NCBI RefSeq assembly: GCF_000423005.1
Contig: NZ_AUHD01000008.1
Coordinates: 62,001-126,000 of the forward strand
From: Gelidibacter mesophilus DSM 14095
Lineage (GTDB): Bacteria > Bacteroidota > Bacteroidia > Flavobacteriales > Flavobacteriaceae
DNA length: 64,000 nt
Direction: 5' to 3'
Below, one piece after another: positions 50,861-61,180 of this stretch (position 1 is the first letter of the stretch; each line of letters starts with the position of its first letter). Under the pieces are notes generated by a model. That model ran no database searches. It saw only the letters and a list, made by a program, of their open reading frames with translations, and had not been told where the DNA came from. A program made the position numbers and the translations under genes.

Positions 50861-52018
50861 ATGAAGAAGAATAACAAATACAGTTTTAGAAAATTTATAA
50901 ATGATGTGCATCTATGGCTAGGCTTAGCAAGCGGAATCATATTATTTATAGTCTGTTTCACCGGTACCATTTTGGTGTTTGAAAAGGAAATAAAAGAGTT
51001 CTTTGCGGATGACTTTGTAGTGGAGGCTATTGCTGAAAAACAATCCGTGCACGACTTGGCCGAAGAGTTAAAAGCTTCTAAAGACTATTTTATAACCGGA
51101 GTAACCATTCCCAATAGCAAGGACGAGGCCTATGCTTTTATGGTAAAAGAAAATTTAAAGGAACAGCGTGGTACTAAAGTATTGGTAAACCCGTACACGA
51201 AAGCGATCCATAAAGCGGAAAAAACAAAAGCTGACGAGTTTATGTTGACCATGTTTAAACTGCACAGATGGCTGTTGTTGGATTCTGATATAGGACGGCC
51301 TATTGTTGGTGTTGCCACCATTATCTTTTTATTATTATCAATTTCAGGAATCGTCCTTTGGTTTCCTAAAAAGATAAAATGGAAAACTATCAAACCAGGC
51401 CTTAAAATAAAAACCAATGCCAAGTGGAAGCGGGTCAATCATGATCTACATAATACCTTAGGTTTTTACGCCTGCATATTTTTGGTTATCATGGCAATTA
51501 CAGGGTTATGTTGGTCCTTTGAAGCATATCGGGAAGGTTTAGGTTATGTTATGGGAACTAAAATATTTGACAGGTCAAATCCTGAATTTCAACTTAAAAA
51601 CTCAACAAATACCAAAGTAATCTCTTACGATAAAGCTATCGAAATAGCGAATGCATCTTTAAATTATCCGGGTGAACTTGCGGTTACGTTTCCCAACCCA
51701 AAAAGCAATTACTATAGTTTTAGAAAATATAGTGCCAACAACTGGTCACCTTCTACTTCTGATAAAATTTATATAGATACCGAAGGATCTATTTTGAAAA
51801 TAGAATGGTTTGATGAAAAACCTATAAACGACAAAATTGCATCGGTAATCAAACCATTGCACACCGGCGATATTTTTGGAACCTTCTCAAAGATTATCTA
51901 TTTCTTGGCGTGTTTAATTGGTACGAGTTTACCTGTAACAGGAACTATAATTTGGCTTAATAAGTTGAAAAAGAAGAATAGGAAAACCAAAACGGCAAAT
52001 AACACAAAGCCTTCGTAA
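50861..52018 (+). CDS. PepSY domain membrane protein, probable ferric-siderophore reductase
   Basis: About 385 aa from ATG 50,861 (a TTG at 50,831 is inside a hairpin). Four membrane helices are evident: near 18-40 (LWLGLASGIILFIVCFTGTI), 150-170 (VGVATIIFLLLSISGIVLWF), 200-222 (LHNTLGFYACIFLVIMAITG) and 340-362. Periplasmic PepSY segments lie between them (VLVNPYTKAIHKAEKT; IYIDTEGSILKIEWFD). Conserved histidines next to helices (NDVHLWLG, KLHRWLLL, HDLHNTLG) may bind haem. It is thought to pass electrons to ferric siderophores in the periplasm. Unlike the island homologue it has no flavodoxin reductase fusion. Confidence 0.88.
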   Translation: MKKNNKYSFRKFINDVHLWLGLASGIILFIVCFTGTILVFEKEIKEFFADDFVVEAIAEKQSVHDLAEELKASKDYFITGVTIPNSKDEAYAFMVKENLKEQRGTKVLVNPYTKAIHKAEKTKADEFMLTMFKLHRWLLLDSDIGRPIVGVATIIFLLLSISGIVLWFPKKIKWKTIKPGLKIKTNAKWKRVNHDLHNTLGFYACIFLVIMAITGLCWSFEAYREGLGYVMGTKIFDRSNPEFQLKNSTNTKVISYDKAIEIANASLNYPGELAVTFPNPKSNYYSFRKYSANNWSPSTSDKIYIDTEGSILKIEWFDEKPINDKIASVIKPLHTGDIFGTFSKIIYFLACLIGTSLPVTGTIIWLNKLKKKNRKTKTANNTKPS

Positions 52019-52221
52019 TCGGCTGATTCACAAAATGACCTTATGTAGAGCGAAACACATTTACAAGTGCCCAGCTAATAACTAACTTTTTTCAATACCT
52101 TTACTCATGATTTCCCCTGTTTCAAAGATTTTAAAGTAAACATAGGAAACTTTTCCCTAAAATTAGCCATTTCATTTTAGAAGAGAAATTGGCAAGTATT
52201 AAAGAAACAATTGTTATAGCA

Positions 52222-54453
52222 ATGAAAAATTTATTTTTTTACACCCTTTTAACGTTATACATCAGCTCCTGTTACGATCTCATGGGTCAGCAAATGACGC
52301 CCAGTTCAACTATTGGAATAGAGGCCACTGACACTAAAGAATCCATAATAGTTAAAGCTGCTCATGTAGTGCCGACAAAAAATCAATATGAGGCTTTAAA
52401 AAATGAATATATCGCGTTTGTCCATTTCGGTCCCAACACCTTCACGAGGATGGAATGGGGAAATGGCAAGGAAGATCCTAAGATCTTTGACCTTCAGAAT
52501 CTTGATACTGACCAATGGTGTAAAGCTATGAAAGATGCCCAAATGAAGATGGTGATTATCACGGTTAAACATCACGATGGATTCGTACTTTGGCAGAGTC
52601 GATACACGGATCACGGGATAATGTCTACAGGGTTTCAAGATGGCAAAGGGGATATCTTAAAGGAACTATCTGCATCCTGTCAAAAATACGGTTTGAAATT
52701 AGGCGTGTATTTATCGCCAGCTGATTTATATCAAATTGAAAATAAAGAAGGATTATATGGTAATTTAAGTGAATATTCTGACCGTGTCATCCCAAGACCT
52801 ATTGCCGGCCGACCATTTGAAAATAAAACTACCTTCACCTTTAATGTAGATGATTATAATGAATATTTTCTAAATCAGCTATTCGAGTTGCTCACGGAAT
52901 ACGGCCCAATTCACGAAGTTTGGTTTGATGGTGCACATCCAAAACGTAAAGGCGGACAAGTATATAATTATTTGGCTTGGAAAGAACTTATCACCACATT
53001 GGCGCCTGAAGCTGTTATTTTTGGAAAGCAAGATATCCGCTGGTGTGGCAATGAGGCCGGCGCCACAAGAGATACGGAATGGAATGTGATTCCGTATGCA
53101 AACAATCCTTTGGCCATGAATAGTTTTGCTGATATTACCGGAGAAGATATTGGGAGCAGAGCAAAACTTTATGACGCTAAATATTTGCACTATCAACAGG
53201 CAGAAATCAATACTTCAATACGCGAAGGTTGGTTTTATAGGGATGAAGACAAGCAAAAGGTACGTAGTGCGGATGATGTTTTTGATATGTATGAACGTTC
53301 AGTTGGCGGCAATGCCACCTTATTATTAAATATCCCGCCTAACAGAGAAGGAAAATTTTCATCTGAAGATGTGGGGGTTTTAGAAGACGTTGGACAGCGT
53401 ATTAAGGATACCTACGGCACTAATTTATTTGCTGATGCTGCTGGAGTTAAAAGTGTTTTGGATGCAGATTCCAAAACTTTCGAACTGTTGGATAAAGACC
53501 TCAAAGAAATCATCATTGAAACCAAAAGCCCGGTGACAATTAACCGAATAGCCATTCAAGAAGCTATTACAACCCATGGTGAACGTGTAGAGAAACATGA
53601 GGTTGATGCATGGATCAACAATGCTTGGCAAAAAATTGCCTCCGCTACTAATATTGGCTATAAACGTATTCTGCGTTTTCCTGAAACAACTTCAAATAAA
53701 TTTAGAGTTCGTATTTTAGAATCACGATTAAGTCCTGCAATTTCAAATGTAAGTGCCCATTATTATAAAACTCGTCCTCCACAATTAAGTGTTACAAGAG
53801 CATTAGATGGTTTGGTCAGTATACATCCCAAAAAACACGAATTTGGCTGGAAGCCCCATGGCGAAGATATCTCAGGGAATATTAATTCCGGTATAGAGAT
53901 TCGTTTTACAACAGATGGTTCAGATCCTACAGAAAATTCTGAAGTGTATGATGCTCCTTTTTTAGCTGCTCCAGGAGAGATAAAAGCAACTGCTTTTTCG
54001 AAGAATCAAAAAGGCAGTATGGTTTCCAGAACCTTAGGAATTCTCAAAAACAATTGGAAAGTTTTAAAAGAAGATAGTTGGGCCTTAGATAATAAAGGCA
54101 GTTTGGCGATAGATGAAGATCCAAATACCTATTGGATATCTGGAGAAAAGGGTGCACCACATTTTATAGAATTAGATTTAGGACATGTGGAGATCTTTAA
54201 AGCATTTGGCTATACCCCACCAAAAGGCATTTCAGAGGGCATGATAGAACAGGGTATGATTATGATAAGTAGTGATGGAAAATCATGGAAAGAGGTTGAA
54301 AGCTTCGAGTTTGGTAACCTTATAAATGATCCTAGCCAAAGAACCCACTATTTTAAAGAAGCGGTTAGTGCGCGATTTGTTAGAATTGAAACTAAAACTA
54401 TTGCAGGAGGCAAAAGACAAGCAGCCATTGCAGAATTGGATTTTTTTAAATAA
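52222..54453 (+). CDS. Alpha-L-fucosidase (GH29) with F5/8-type C-terminal domain
   Basis: About 743 aa from ATG 52,222 (an earlier TTG at 52,189 would add polar residues before the lipoprotein signal LYISSC). GH29 landmarks: YIAFVHFGPNTFTRMEWGNG, VIITVKHHDGFVLWQSRYT, LKLGVYLSPADLYQ, nucleophile aspartate in HEVWFDGAHPKRKGG, and GGNATLLLNIPPNREG. The C-terminal half has discoidin-like and chitobiase-like segments (IRFTTDGSDPTENSE, IDEDPNTYWISGEKG). It shares domain order with the island enzyme at 20,431 but is chromosomal and stands next to the iron locus, not in a glycan locus. Confidence 0.92.
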   Translation: MKNLFFYTLLTLYISSCYDLMGQQMTPSSTIGIEATDTKESIIVKAAHVVPTKNQYEALKNEYIAFVHFGPNTFTRMEWGNGKEDPKIFDLQNLDTDQWCKAMKDAQMKMVIITVKHHDGFVLWQSRYTDHGIMSTGFQDGKGDILKELSASCQKYGLKLGVYLSPADLYQIENKEGLYGNLSEYSDRVIPRPIAGRPFENKTTFTFNVDDYNEYFLNQLFELLTEYGPIHEVWFDGAHPKRKGGQVYNYLAWKELITTLAPEAVIFGKQDIRWCGNEAGATRDTEWNVIPYANNPLAMNSFADITGEDIGSRAKLYDAKYLHYQQAEINTSIREGWFYRDEDKQKVRSADDVFDMYERSVGGNATLLLNIPPNREGKFSSEDVGVLEDVGQRIKDTYGTNLFADAAGVKSVLDADSKTFELLDKDLKEIIIETKSPVTINRIAIQEAITTHGERVEKHEVDAWINNAWQKIASATNIGYKRILRFPETTSNKFRVRILESRLSPAISNVSAHYYKTRPPQLSVTRALDGLVSIHPKKHEFGWKPHGEDISGNINSGIEIRFTTDGSDPTENSEVYDAPFLAAPGEIKATAFSKNQKGSMVSRTLGILKNNWKVLKEDSWALDNKGSLAIDEDPNTYWISGEKGAPHFIELDLGHVEIFKAFGYTPPKGISEGMIEQGMIMISSDGKSWKEVESFEFGNLINDPSQRTHYFKEAVSARFVRIETKTIAGGKRQAAIAELDFFK

Positions 54454-54741
54454 CCAATAGAACAAGCTCTCCATAAAGGAAATTAACTATTGGAATTTGT
54501 GGTAATGGCTCCAATCTGATTGCTAATAGACGGAGAATAAAAGAATTGATGAGGTCTAAAAGAAATTACTTTACCTCTTTCAAACAAAAGGATTGTGGGG
54601 ATGACTTCTTAAATCAAAAAATAATTCATGCTTAATCCTAATTTTGGATTAAAGCATGAATATTTTTTTGGTGAGCATTAAAATACCTTTCAGTAAGTTT
54701 AATGTCTTCTGAAAGGTTTCAAATAATTTGCTTTCAGACAA

Positions 54742-54840
54742 GGTAGGTTTAGGTAGATTTGGAGCGGTATTCATAAGTCAAAATTTATGGTAGATTTGGG
54801 GCTAATCATAAGTTAGGTTTATGGTAAATTTGGTTGTTAG
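54742..54840. repeat. Imperfect tandem repeat, unit about 34-37 bp
   Basis: GGTAGATTTGG...TCATAAGT...TTTATG begins at 54,752 and 54,789, with a third partial unit GGTAAATTTGG at 54,823. The units are adjacent and degenerate; no unique spacers lie between them. Confidence 0.55.
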
Positions 54841-55167
54841 GTTAACTAGATTTGGTTTTGTAAATATGTAACTTTATTTCAATATATCAGTTGAAAGTCG
54901 TTATAATTCGATGAAATGCGCTTAATTTTAACAATTAACATACATTATGAAGAATAGTCTTACAAATTATAATATACTTAATCTTACGATTTTAAAGAAT
55001 TGCCTCAGAAAAATACACTCACTAAACTAGCACCATTATTTTCTATTAACATATTTAGAGCTCCAAATGATTTCTAAGCGATCATTTTATAAACTCCAAA
55101 TAAATTTCAAGATTCGCCATGGAATATCGTGAATTGAAAATATCCTATCATATATTAGGTCAGAAAC

Positions 55168-55216
55168 AAAAAAGCCCCCAATACTCAAATTCTTAACAAA
55201 TTGGAGTTTTGGAAGC
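55168..55216 (-). terminator. Terminator of scoAB
   Basis: Imperfect stem between 55,176-55,191 and 55,198-55,212 with a T6 run on the minus strand, about 25 bp after the scoB stop. Confidence 0.55.
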
Positions 55217-55239
55217 CAAAATATACGATGATTATAATT

Positions 55240-55893
55240 TTATAAAACCATTTCAGGAATATCCCCATCTACAATCAAATGCCCTTCTGTCGCTTTTTTA
55301 ATCTCGTCCACTGAAATTCCTGGAGCGCGTTCCAACAATTTAAATCCGTTTTCAGTAACTTCTAAAACCGCCAGATTGGTGACTATCTTTTTGACACAGC
55401 CTACTCCTGTAAGTGGTAAACTACATTTTTTTAGCAGTTTGGATTCGCCGGCTTTATTGGTATGCATCATGGCAACGATAATGTTTTGGGCACTCGCAAC
55501 CAAATCCATGGCACCTCCCATGCCCTTTACCATTTTACCAGGGATTTTCCAATTGGCAATATCCCCTTCTTCAGACACCTCCATAGCGCCCAAAATGGTC
55601 AGATCGACATGTTGCCCCCTGATCATTGAAAAACTCAAGGATGAGTCAAAAAAACTGGCTCCTGGCAATGTGGTAATGGTTTGTTTTCCTGCGTTAATTA
55701 AATCGGCATCTTCCTCCCCTTCAAAAGGAAATGGACCCATGCCCAAAACACCATTTTCGCTTTGAAATTCAACTTCTATTCCATCTCTTACATAATTGGC
55801 AACCAATGTTGGGATACCTATCCCTAGATTGACGTAATACCCGTCCTGGACTTCTTGTGCAATGCGTTTTGCGATTCCTATTTTATCTAACAT
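55240..55893 (-). CDS. scoB: 3-oxoacid CoA-transferase subunit B
   Basis: 217-aa beta subunit of succinyl-CoA:3-ketoacid CoA-transferase. The catalytic glutamate motif is seen as QSENGVLGMGPFP, with the glycine-rich VNLGIGIPTLVANY before it and GGAMDLV later. With ScoA it transfers CoA between succinyl-CoA and acetoacetate in ketone-body and butyrate/leucine catabolism. It lies 115 bp downstream of scoA on the same strand; the pair forms an operon ended by the terminator at 55,168-55,216. Confidence 0.95.
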   Translation of the reverse strand: MLDKIGIAKRIAQEVQDGYYVNLGIGIPTLVANYVRDGIEVEFQSENGVLGMGPFPFEGEEDADLINAGKQTITTLPGASFFDSSLSFSMIRGQHVDLTILGAMEVSEEGDIANWKIPGKMVKGMGGAMDLVASAQNIIVAMMHTNKAGESKLLKKCSLPLTGVGCVKKIVTNLAVLEVTENGFKLLERAPGISVDEIKKATEGHLIVDGDIPEMVL

Positions 55894-56008
55894 GTCTTTT
55901 AAGTTATTTCATTCCTGTCAAAGCAGGAATCTCATGAATGTATTACAATGTTTGTTCGTTTTTCAATTCAATTCTCTGTCCTAAAAATGAAAACCCGAAC
56001 AATTCTGC

Positions 56009-56710
56009 TTATGACCTCTGCCTCACGGTTAATTGTTCAATGCGTTTTTCATAATCTTTGCCCTGGAAAATACGCTGGACAAATATGCCCGGAATATGGA
56101 TTTGATTGGGATCCAAACTTCCAACCGGCACCAGCTCTTCAACCTCAGCAACCGTAATTTTTGCTGCCCCACACATGGACGGATTAAAATTTCTGGCAGT
56201 CCCTTTAAAGATCAGATTACCTGCCGCATCGCCCTTCCAAGCCTTTATAAAAGCAAAATCGGCCTCAAAAGCTTTTTCCAAAACATACATTTTCCCGTTA
56301 AATTCTCGAACCTCTTTACCTTCGGCTACCTCAGTGCCATAACCTGCAGGTGTAAAAAAAGCTGGAAATCCAGATTGGGCGGCTCTACAGCGCTCAACAA
56401 GTGTGCCTTGGGGAACCAATTCAACATCCAGTTCTCCACTAAGCATTTGCCGTTCAAATTCATCATTTTCGCCAACATAAGAGGATACCATTTTCTTTAT
56501 CTGGCGTTTGTGCAATAGCAAGCCCAAACCGAAATCATCCACGCCAGCATTATTGGAGATACAGGTCAGTCCTTTAACGTTTAATTTAACGAGATTATTT
56601 ATGGCGTTTTCTGGAATACCACAAAGTCCAAAACCGCCCAACATAAGCGTCATATCATCTTTTACCCCTTGCATGGCTTCCGTAACGTCAGCTACTTTTT
56701 TATTAATCAT
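56009..56710 (-). CDS. scoA: 3-oxoacid CoA-transferase subunit A
   Basis: 233-aa alpha subunit. Family landmarks are [16 protein letters not shown] near 20-35, [41 protein letters not shown] and [26 protein letters not shown]. It supplies the CoA-binding half of the heterodimer with ScoB. It is the first gene of the scoAB operon; a 9-bp inverted repeat at 56,827-56,851 lies about 120 bp upstream of its start. Confidence 0.95.
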   Translation of the reverse strand: MINKKVADVTEAMQGVKDDMTLMLGGFGLCGIPENAINNLVKLNVKGLTCISNNAGVDDFGLGLLLHKRQIKKMVSSYVGENDEFERQMLSGELDVELVPQGTLVERCRAAQSGFPAFFTPAGYGTEVAEGKEVREFNGKMYVLEKAFEADFAFIKAWKGDAAGNLIFKGTARNFNPSMCGAAKITVAEVEELVPVGSLDPNQIHIPGIFVQRIFQGKDYEKRIEQLTVRQRS

Positions 56711-57076
56711 GAGTACTTTATTTTAGGAGTTTAAAATTACGAAATAAAACAGCCAATCTAAAATGATTTGACTTTGTAGATGGTGTGACTTTTCCAAAGC
56801 TGAAAAATTTTTCAAATCTCTTGACATTCAAAAACTCAGAATGTTTTTGAAAATCAGCAGCATTCTCACCAGACCACAAAATAAAGTAATTTCTAACTGT
56901 TTAAACCCCGAGATTAAATTATATTTATTCTGAATTAAAGTTTGTGAAATTCACGCTCTCAACAATCTGCATTTCATAAACTTTGACCTGAAAAGAGAAT
57001 TTCCATTAAAAAAGCCAATTTAAAATGTGATGTTCATTTCAAATTGGCCCTTAATTAAAAATCTAAGTTTTGATGC
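56711..57076. other. Intergenic region upstream of scoA
   Basis: 366 bp. Contains a 9-bp inverted repeat TTCAAAAAC / GTTTTTGAA (56,827-56,835 and 56,843-56,851), possibly a regulator site for scoAB, and the terminator of the penicillin-binding protein gene. No gene seen. Confidence 0.45.
57008..57048 (-). terminator. Terminator of the penicillin-binding protein gene
   Basis: GCCAATTT / AAATTGGC stem (57,014-57,021 and 57,041-57,048), extended by AATG/CATT, with a T6 run on the minus strand. Confidence 0.7.
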
Positions 57077-59392
57077 TTAAAAATCTAAACCATCAAAACC
57101 GTCAGTATCTGATGACGTGTTTTCATCTATTTTATTACAGTCTACATTTATCGTAAGATTGGCTGGACGTTCAAACTCTGCTTTAGAAACTTCAAGATCC
57201 TTATCGGCATAGCATTTTTTCATATACAGTCCCCAAATAGGCAAGGCCATAGTGGCCCCTTGCCCATATGTAATGGTTTTAAAATGCGTGGCACGCTCTT
57301 CTCCCCCAACCCAAACACCGGTGACCAAGTTGGGCACCATGCCCATAAACCAACCATCACTTTGATTTTGTGTGGTTCCTGTCTTTCCTGCAATTGGATT
57401 CGTCAATGCGTACGGATAACCCGTCATGACTTCCTTGTACATGGTATTGTACTTATCAACCCCAACCGACCTTAAGCGTGCTCCTGAACCTGATTGCGTT
57501 ACACCCTCTAAAAGATTGGTTGTAACATACGCTACTTCTTCACTCAACACATCCTTGGACTCTGGCGTAAATTGATATAAAACAGTTCCATTTTTATCTT
57601 CAATACGCATGACCATCACTGGTTTGGTATAAACTCCTTTATTGGCAAATGTGGCATAGGCCGCGACCATCTCATAAACACTTAAATCTGGTGTACCCAA
57701 AGCGATGGCAGGAACCGGAGGAATCTCAGATTCAATGCCTAAGTTTCTGGCCATGTCAATTACGGGCTGCGGACCTACTTTATCCATTAAGCGCGCAGTA
57801 ATGGTATTAATTGAGTTTGCCAAAGCACTCTTTAAACTTCTAAAACCGCCATATTCTCTATTTGCATTGTCAGGACTCCAAGGCAATGGATTCCCAAATT
57901 TACCTGCTTCAATCGTTATTTTGGTATTTGGAAACGTATCACATGGTGATAAATGCAATTGGTCAATAGCTGTCGCATAAACAAACGGCTTGAAGGTAGA
58001 TCCTACCTGACGTTTACCTTGTTTTACGTGATCATATTGAAAATGTCTATAATTGATACCACCCACCCATGCTTTTACATGACCCGTTTGGGGTTCCATA
58101 GACATCATACCCGCATGCAAAAATGATTTATAATACCGCATGGAATCTGCTGGTTTCATAATGGTATCAATCTCACCTTTCCAGGAGAACACCGTCATTG
58201 GTGTTGGTTTTTCAAAGGAGGCTACTATTTCCTTTTCACTTTTACCATTCGCTTTCATTTTCCTCCAGCGCTCTGATTGACGCATACTTCTGTTGAGAAG
58301 CCCTGTAATCTCATCTGGTTTTAAATCTAAAAACGGCGCGGTTTTATTTCGATCAGGGGTATTTTGCTGAAAAAACTCGGCCTGCAATCTTGCCATATGT
58401 TCGTGTACCGCATCTTCTGCATATTGTTGCATACGCGAATCAATGGTGGTATAAATTTTCAATCCATCGTCATATAAACTATAAAGGCCAGTACCATCGG
58501 CCTTAGGATTGTTTTTGATCCAATCCTTCATAAAATCGGTAAGGTAAGCTCTGAAATATGTAGCTAAACCTTCGCGATGGGATTCTGGAGTATAGCGCAA
58601 GCCCAGATCTAATTGTTTAATAGAATCGCTTACGCTTTCAGTAATATAATCATACTTCTCCATTTGATTCAAGACCACATTTCTTCTGTTTCTTGTGCCT
58701 TCTGGATTTCTCGTAGGCCTTGGATTATAAAGTGCTGAATTTTTGAACATCCCCACCAACATTGCTGATTCTTTAACGTCTAAATTTTTTGTTTCTTTAC
58801 CAAAGTAAATTCTGGCAGCACTTCGGATGCCATCGGCGTTATTTCCAAAATCATAGATATTGAAATACATGGCTATGATTTCTTCTTTAGTATACTGACG
58901 CTCCAAACGAATAGCGATAACCCATTCCTTTATTTTTTGGGTTGCCGTTTCTAATTTGTTTTTTGACCTTACGCCAACAAACAATTGTCTTGCCACCTGT
59001 TGTGAGATGGTACTTGCTCCCCCTCTTTTTCCTAAGAAAAAGAAGGCTCTTAAAGTTCCTCTTGCATCAATACCTGAATGCTCGTGAAAACGCGCATCTT
59101 CCGTTGCAATTAGAGCATCCACCAATGATGTTGGCAATTCTGTAAAATCAACAGGCGTACGGTTGTCATTATCGTATATTTTAGCTAAAAGTTCACCATC
59201 AGCAGAAATTATTTCAGTTGCTAAATTAGTGGTTGGATTTTCCAATCGCGTATAATCTGGCATTTCTCCAAAAACACCCTGGGATGCCAAAAAAAACATT
59301 AAAACCACAAATAACACACCTCCTAAAATAGTCATCCAAAACCATTTTATATATTTTGAAAAATTTTGAGTAGCTGCTTTCTTTTTTGCCAT
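57077..59392 (-). CDS. Class A penicillin-binding protein (PBP1A type)
   Basis: 771-aa bifunctional peptidoglycan synthase. An N-terminal cytoplasmic tail and membrane anchor (residues about 15-38) precede the glycosyltransferase GT51 domain: ATEDARFHEHSGIDARGTLRAFF with the catalytic glutamate, then GGASTISQQVARQLF and RLERQYTKEEIIAMYFNIYDFG. The transpeptidase domain has SxxK as GSTFKPFVYATAID, SxN as ANSINTITARL, and KTG as AGKTGTTQNQSDGWFMG. It polymerises and crosslinks peptidoglycan on the outer face of the inner membrane. It follows gldH by 8 bp, so ricT-gldH-pbp may be one transcription unit. Confidence 0.95.
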   Translation of the reverse strand: MAKKKAATQNFSKYIKWFWMTILGGVLFVVLMFFLASQGVFGEMPDYTRLENPTTNLATEIISADGELLAKIYDNDNRTPVDFTELPTSLVDALIATEDARFHEHSGIDARGTLRAFFFLGKRGGASTISQQVARQLFVGVRSKNKLETATQKIKEWVIAIRLERQYTKEEIIAMYFNIYDFGNNADGIRSAARIYFGKETKNLDVKESAMLVGMFKNSALYNPRPTRNPEGTRNRRNVVLNQMEKYDYITESVSDSIKQLDLGLRYTPESHREGLATYFRAYLTDFMKDWIKNNPKADGTGLYSLYDDGLKIYTTIDSRMQQYAEDAVHEHMARLQAEFFQQNTPDRNKTAPFLDLKPDEITGLLNRSMRQSERWRKMKANGKSEKEIVASFEKPTPMTVFSWKGEIDTIMKPADSMRYYKSFLHAGMMSMEPQTGHVKAWVGGINYRHFQYDHVKQGKRQVGSTFKPFVYATAIDQLHLSPCDTFPNTKITIEAGKFGNPLPWSPDNANREYGGFRSLKSALANSINTITARLMDKVGPQPVIDMARNLGIESEIPPVPAIALGTPDLSVYEMVAAYATFANKGVYTKPVMVMRIEDKNGTVLYQFTPESKDVLSEEVAYVTTNLLEGVTQSGSGARLRSVGVDKYNTMYKEVMTGYPYALTNPIAGKTGTTQNQSDGWFMGMVPNLVTGVWVGGEERATHFKTITYGQGATMALPIWGLYMKKCYADKDLEVSKAEFERPANLTINVDCNKIDENTSSDTDGFDGLDF

Positions 59393-59400
59393 AATCTAAA

Positions 59401-59904
59401 TTAATTCTTTGCAGGTTCTATTCTAAAACCCACATCTGTAATACCTTCTAAGTTATCAACGCCATTTACCTCACCGTTATTACGCATGGCCTGTTTAATT
59501 GTAACGGTATATTCGCCAACCTCATCAAACTGTACGGCTTCTTTGTACCATAACTTATTTTCCTTAATATCAGTAAATCCTTCGCCCAGAAGCGTTCCGT
59601 CAGGCTTTGTCATTTGATATTCCAAAGTATCCGTAACGATTTTGCCATGAGGAAAATTCATTTCAGCAATCAAAAATAAATTGCTGAATTGATAATCATT
59701 AGTGTTCCTGATATTAATGAACAAATTGTAAAGACTTGTTGAATCTGGAGGTGTCATGGTAAAGGAAATCACGGCATCCTTATTCCACTGATTTGGTACC
59801 GATTTATACTCGTCAAAAATTTGATTGGAATCACAACTCAGTATAAAAAAACTCAGTATAAAAAGCAAAGGTGTTAAAAATATCCAAGAAAATTTATTTG
59901 GCAT
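59401..59904 (-). CDS. gldH: Gliding motility lipoprotein GldH
   Basis: 167 aa from the ATG at 59,904. A longer frame to 60,096 is rejected because it lies inside the upstream RicT gene and lacks a signal peptide. The lipobox is FILSCDSN; the body has the GldH pattern QWNKDAVISF, DYQFSNLFLIAEMNFPHGKIVTDTLEYQM and GEYTVTIKQAMR. GldH is needed for gliding and for the type IX secretion machinery in flavobacteria. It overlaps the end of ricT by 11 bp in another frame. Confidence 0.92.
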   Translation of the reverse strand: MPNKFSWIFLTPLLFILSFFILSCDSNQIFDEYKSVPNQWNKDAVISFTMTPPDSTSLYNLFINIRNTNDYQFSNLFLIAEMNFPHGKIVTDTLEYQMTKPDGTLLGEGFTDIKENKLWYKEAVQFDEVGEYTVTIKQAMRNNGEVNGVDNLEGITDVGFRIEPAKN

Positions 59905-61180
59905 CGTTAGGATTGGATTTTTTCGGGTTTGGTTTTCTTCGTTTTTTCTGACCAGTTTTCTTCGCAGGTACCTGATCTGATTTTTGTTGTGGCTTTTGTT
60001 GCGGTTTTTGTTGATCTGAATCCTGTTTTGGCCGTCCTGGTCTTTTACTTTTTCCTTTTGTATTTCTACGTTTGTTAGTACGTTTTGGACCATCAAACCG
60101 TGTTAAACTATCTTGACCAACCACATTTTCATAATCAGCTTTGGTATCGACAATCAATTCTGACGCATACTCTTCAAGACTTGCTACCTTTTCCCTTTTC
60201 TTATTTAATGAGATGATTTCGTTGGCCTGATCTGTCGTTAATTTATGCCAATTCATCCATTCACCTTCATAAGCATACCACATAAAGCCACCAAAAATAT
60301 CAGTTTTCTGGCAAACCGCAGTCCCTTTTTCTGTATAGAGCTTCACATCTGTTTTAGGAAACTCTTTTAAAGCATCCAAATAAGCGTCCAATTCATAGTT
60401 AAGACAACATTTTAATTTTCCACATTGTCCTGCTAACTTTAACGGATTCAGGGATAATTGCTGGTAACGCGCCGCAGAGGTACTTACCGATCTAAAATCA
60501 GTCAACCAAGTCGAACAGCACAGTTCTCGTCCACATGATCCAATACCACCAAGACGCGCAGCTTCTTGACGAAAACCTACCTGTTTCATTTCAATTCGGG
60601 TACGGAATTCTTTCGCAAACAATTTTATCAATTCCCTAAAATCAACGCGTTCTTCTGCCGTATAATAAAACGTTGCTTTGCTGGCATCTCCCTGATATTC
60701 AATATCAGAAATTTTCATCTGTAATTTTAAGTCAATGGCAAATTGGCGCGCTTTGACTTTCATCGGCTCCTCTTTATCGCGGGCATCAGACCATATATCA
60801 ATATCTCGTTGTGAGGCTTTACGGTAGATTTTTAAAACGTTTTCTTCATCGTCAATCTTAACGTGCTTACGCTTCATTTGAATCCTTACCAATTCTCCAG
60901 TAAGGGTGACCATACCAATATCATGGCCAGATTGGGCTTGTGTAGCAACAACATCGCCAATACTTAAGGTTAAATTTTCTGTGTTTTTATAATACTCTTT
61001 GCGTCCATTTTTGAAACGCACTTCTACTCCAATAAAAGGCTCTTCGCCTTGAGGAAGAGACATGTTGGCCAACCAATCAAAAACAGTAAGTTTGTTGCAG
61101 CTATCTGTGCCGCAGGTACCATTGTTTTTGCATCCTTTTGGTTGTCCATCCTTTCCGGTTGAGCAACTGTTACAACTCAT
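59894..61180 (-). CDS. ricT: PSP1-domain protein (RicT)
   Basis: 428 aa. The N-terminus is cysteine-rich (MSCNSCSTG ... GCKNNGTCGTDSC), the PSP1 domain covers about residues 75-270 (EAARLGGIGSCGRELCCSTWL, AGQCGKLKCCLNYELDAY), and the last about 70 residues are a glutamine/lysine/proline-rich low-complexity tail. The clustered cysteines match those that hold Fe-S clusters in the Bacillus YaaT (RicT) complex, which affects RNA processing. In Bacteroidota ricT commonly sits upstream of gldH, as here. Confidence 0.88.
   Translation of the reverse strand: MSCNSCSTGKDGQPKGCKNNGTCGTDSCNKLTVFDWLANMSLPQGEEPFIGVEVRFKNGRKEYYKNTENLTLSIGDVVATQAQSGHDIGMVTLTGELVRIQMKRKHVKIDDEENVLKIYRKASQRDIDIWSDARDKEEPMKVKARQFAIDLKLQMKISDIEYQGDASKATFYYTAEERVDFRELIKLFAKEFRTRIEMKQVGFRQEAARLGGIGSCGRELCCSTWLTDFRSVSTSAARYQQLSLNPLKLAGQCGKLKCCLNYELDAYLDALKEFPKTDVKLYTEKGTAVCQKTDIFGGFMWYAYEGEWMNWHKLTTDQANEIISLNKKREKVASLEEYASELIVDTKADYENVVGQDSLTRFDGPKRTNKRRNTKGKSKRPGRPKQDSDQQKPQQKPQQKSDQVPAKKTGQKKRRKPNPKKSNPNDAK

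Larger units (their letters stand above)
54454..55239. other. Intergenic region with short tandem repeats and a terminator
   Basis: 786 bp between the fucosidase and scoB. It holds the imperfect tandem repeat at 54,742-54,840 and the minus-strand terminator at 55,168-55,216. The rest is AT-rich with no gene seen. Confidence 0.5.

Noticed and set aside
54742-54840. CRISPR-like array
   Set aside because: The units are adjacent, degenerate and without unique spacers; it is a plain tandem repeat.
59905-60096. N-terminal extension of GldH
   Set aside because: It is out-of-frame coding sequence of RicT; the lipoprotein signal peptide starts at the ATG at 59,904.
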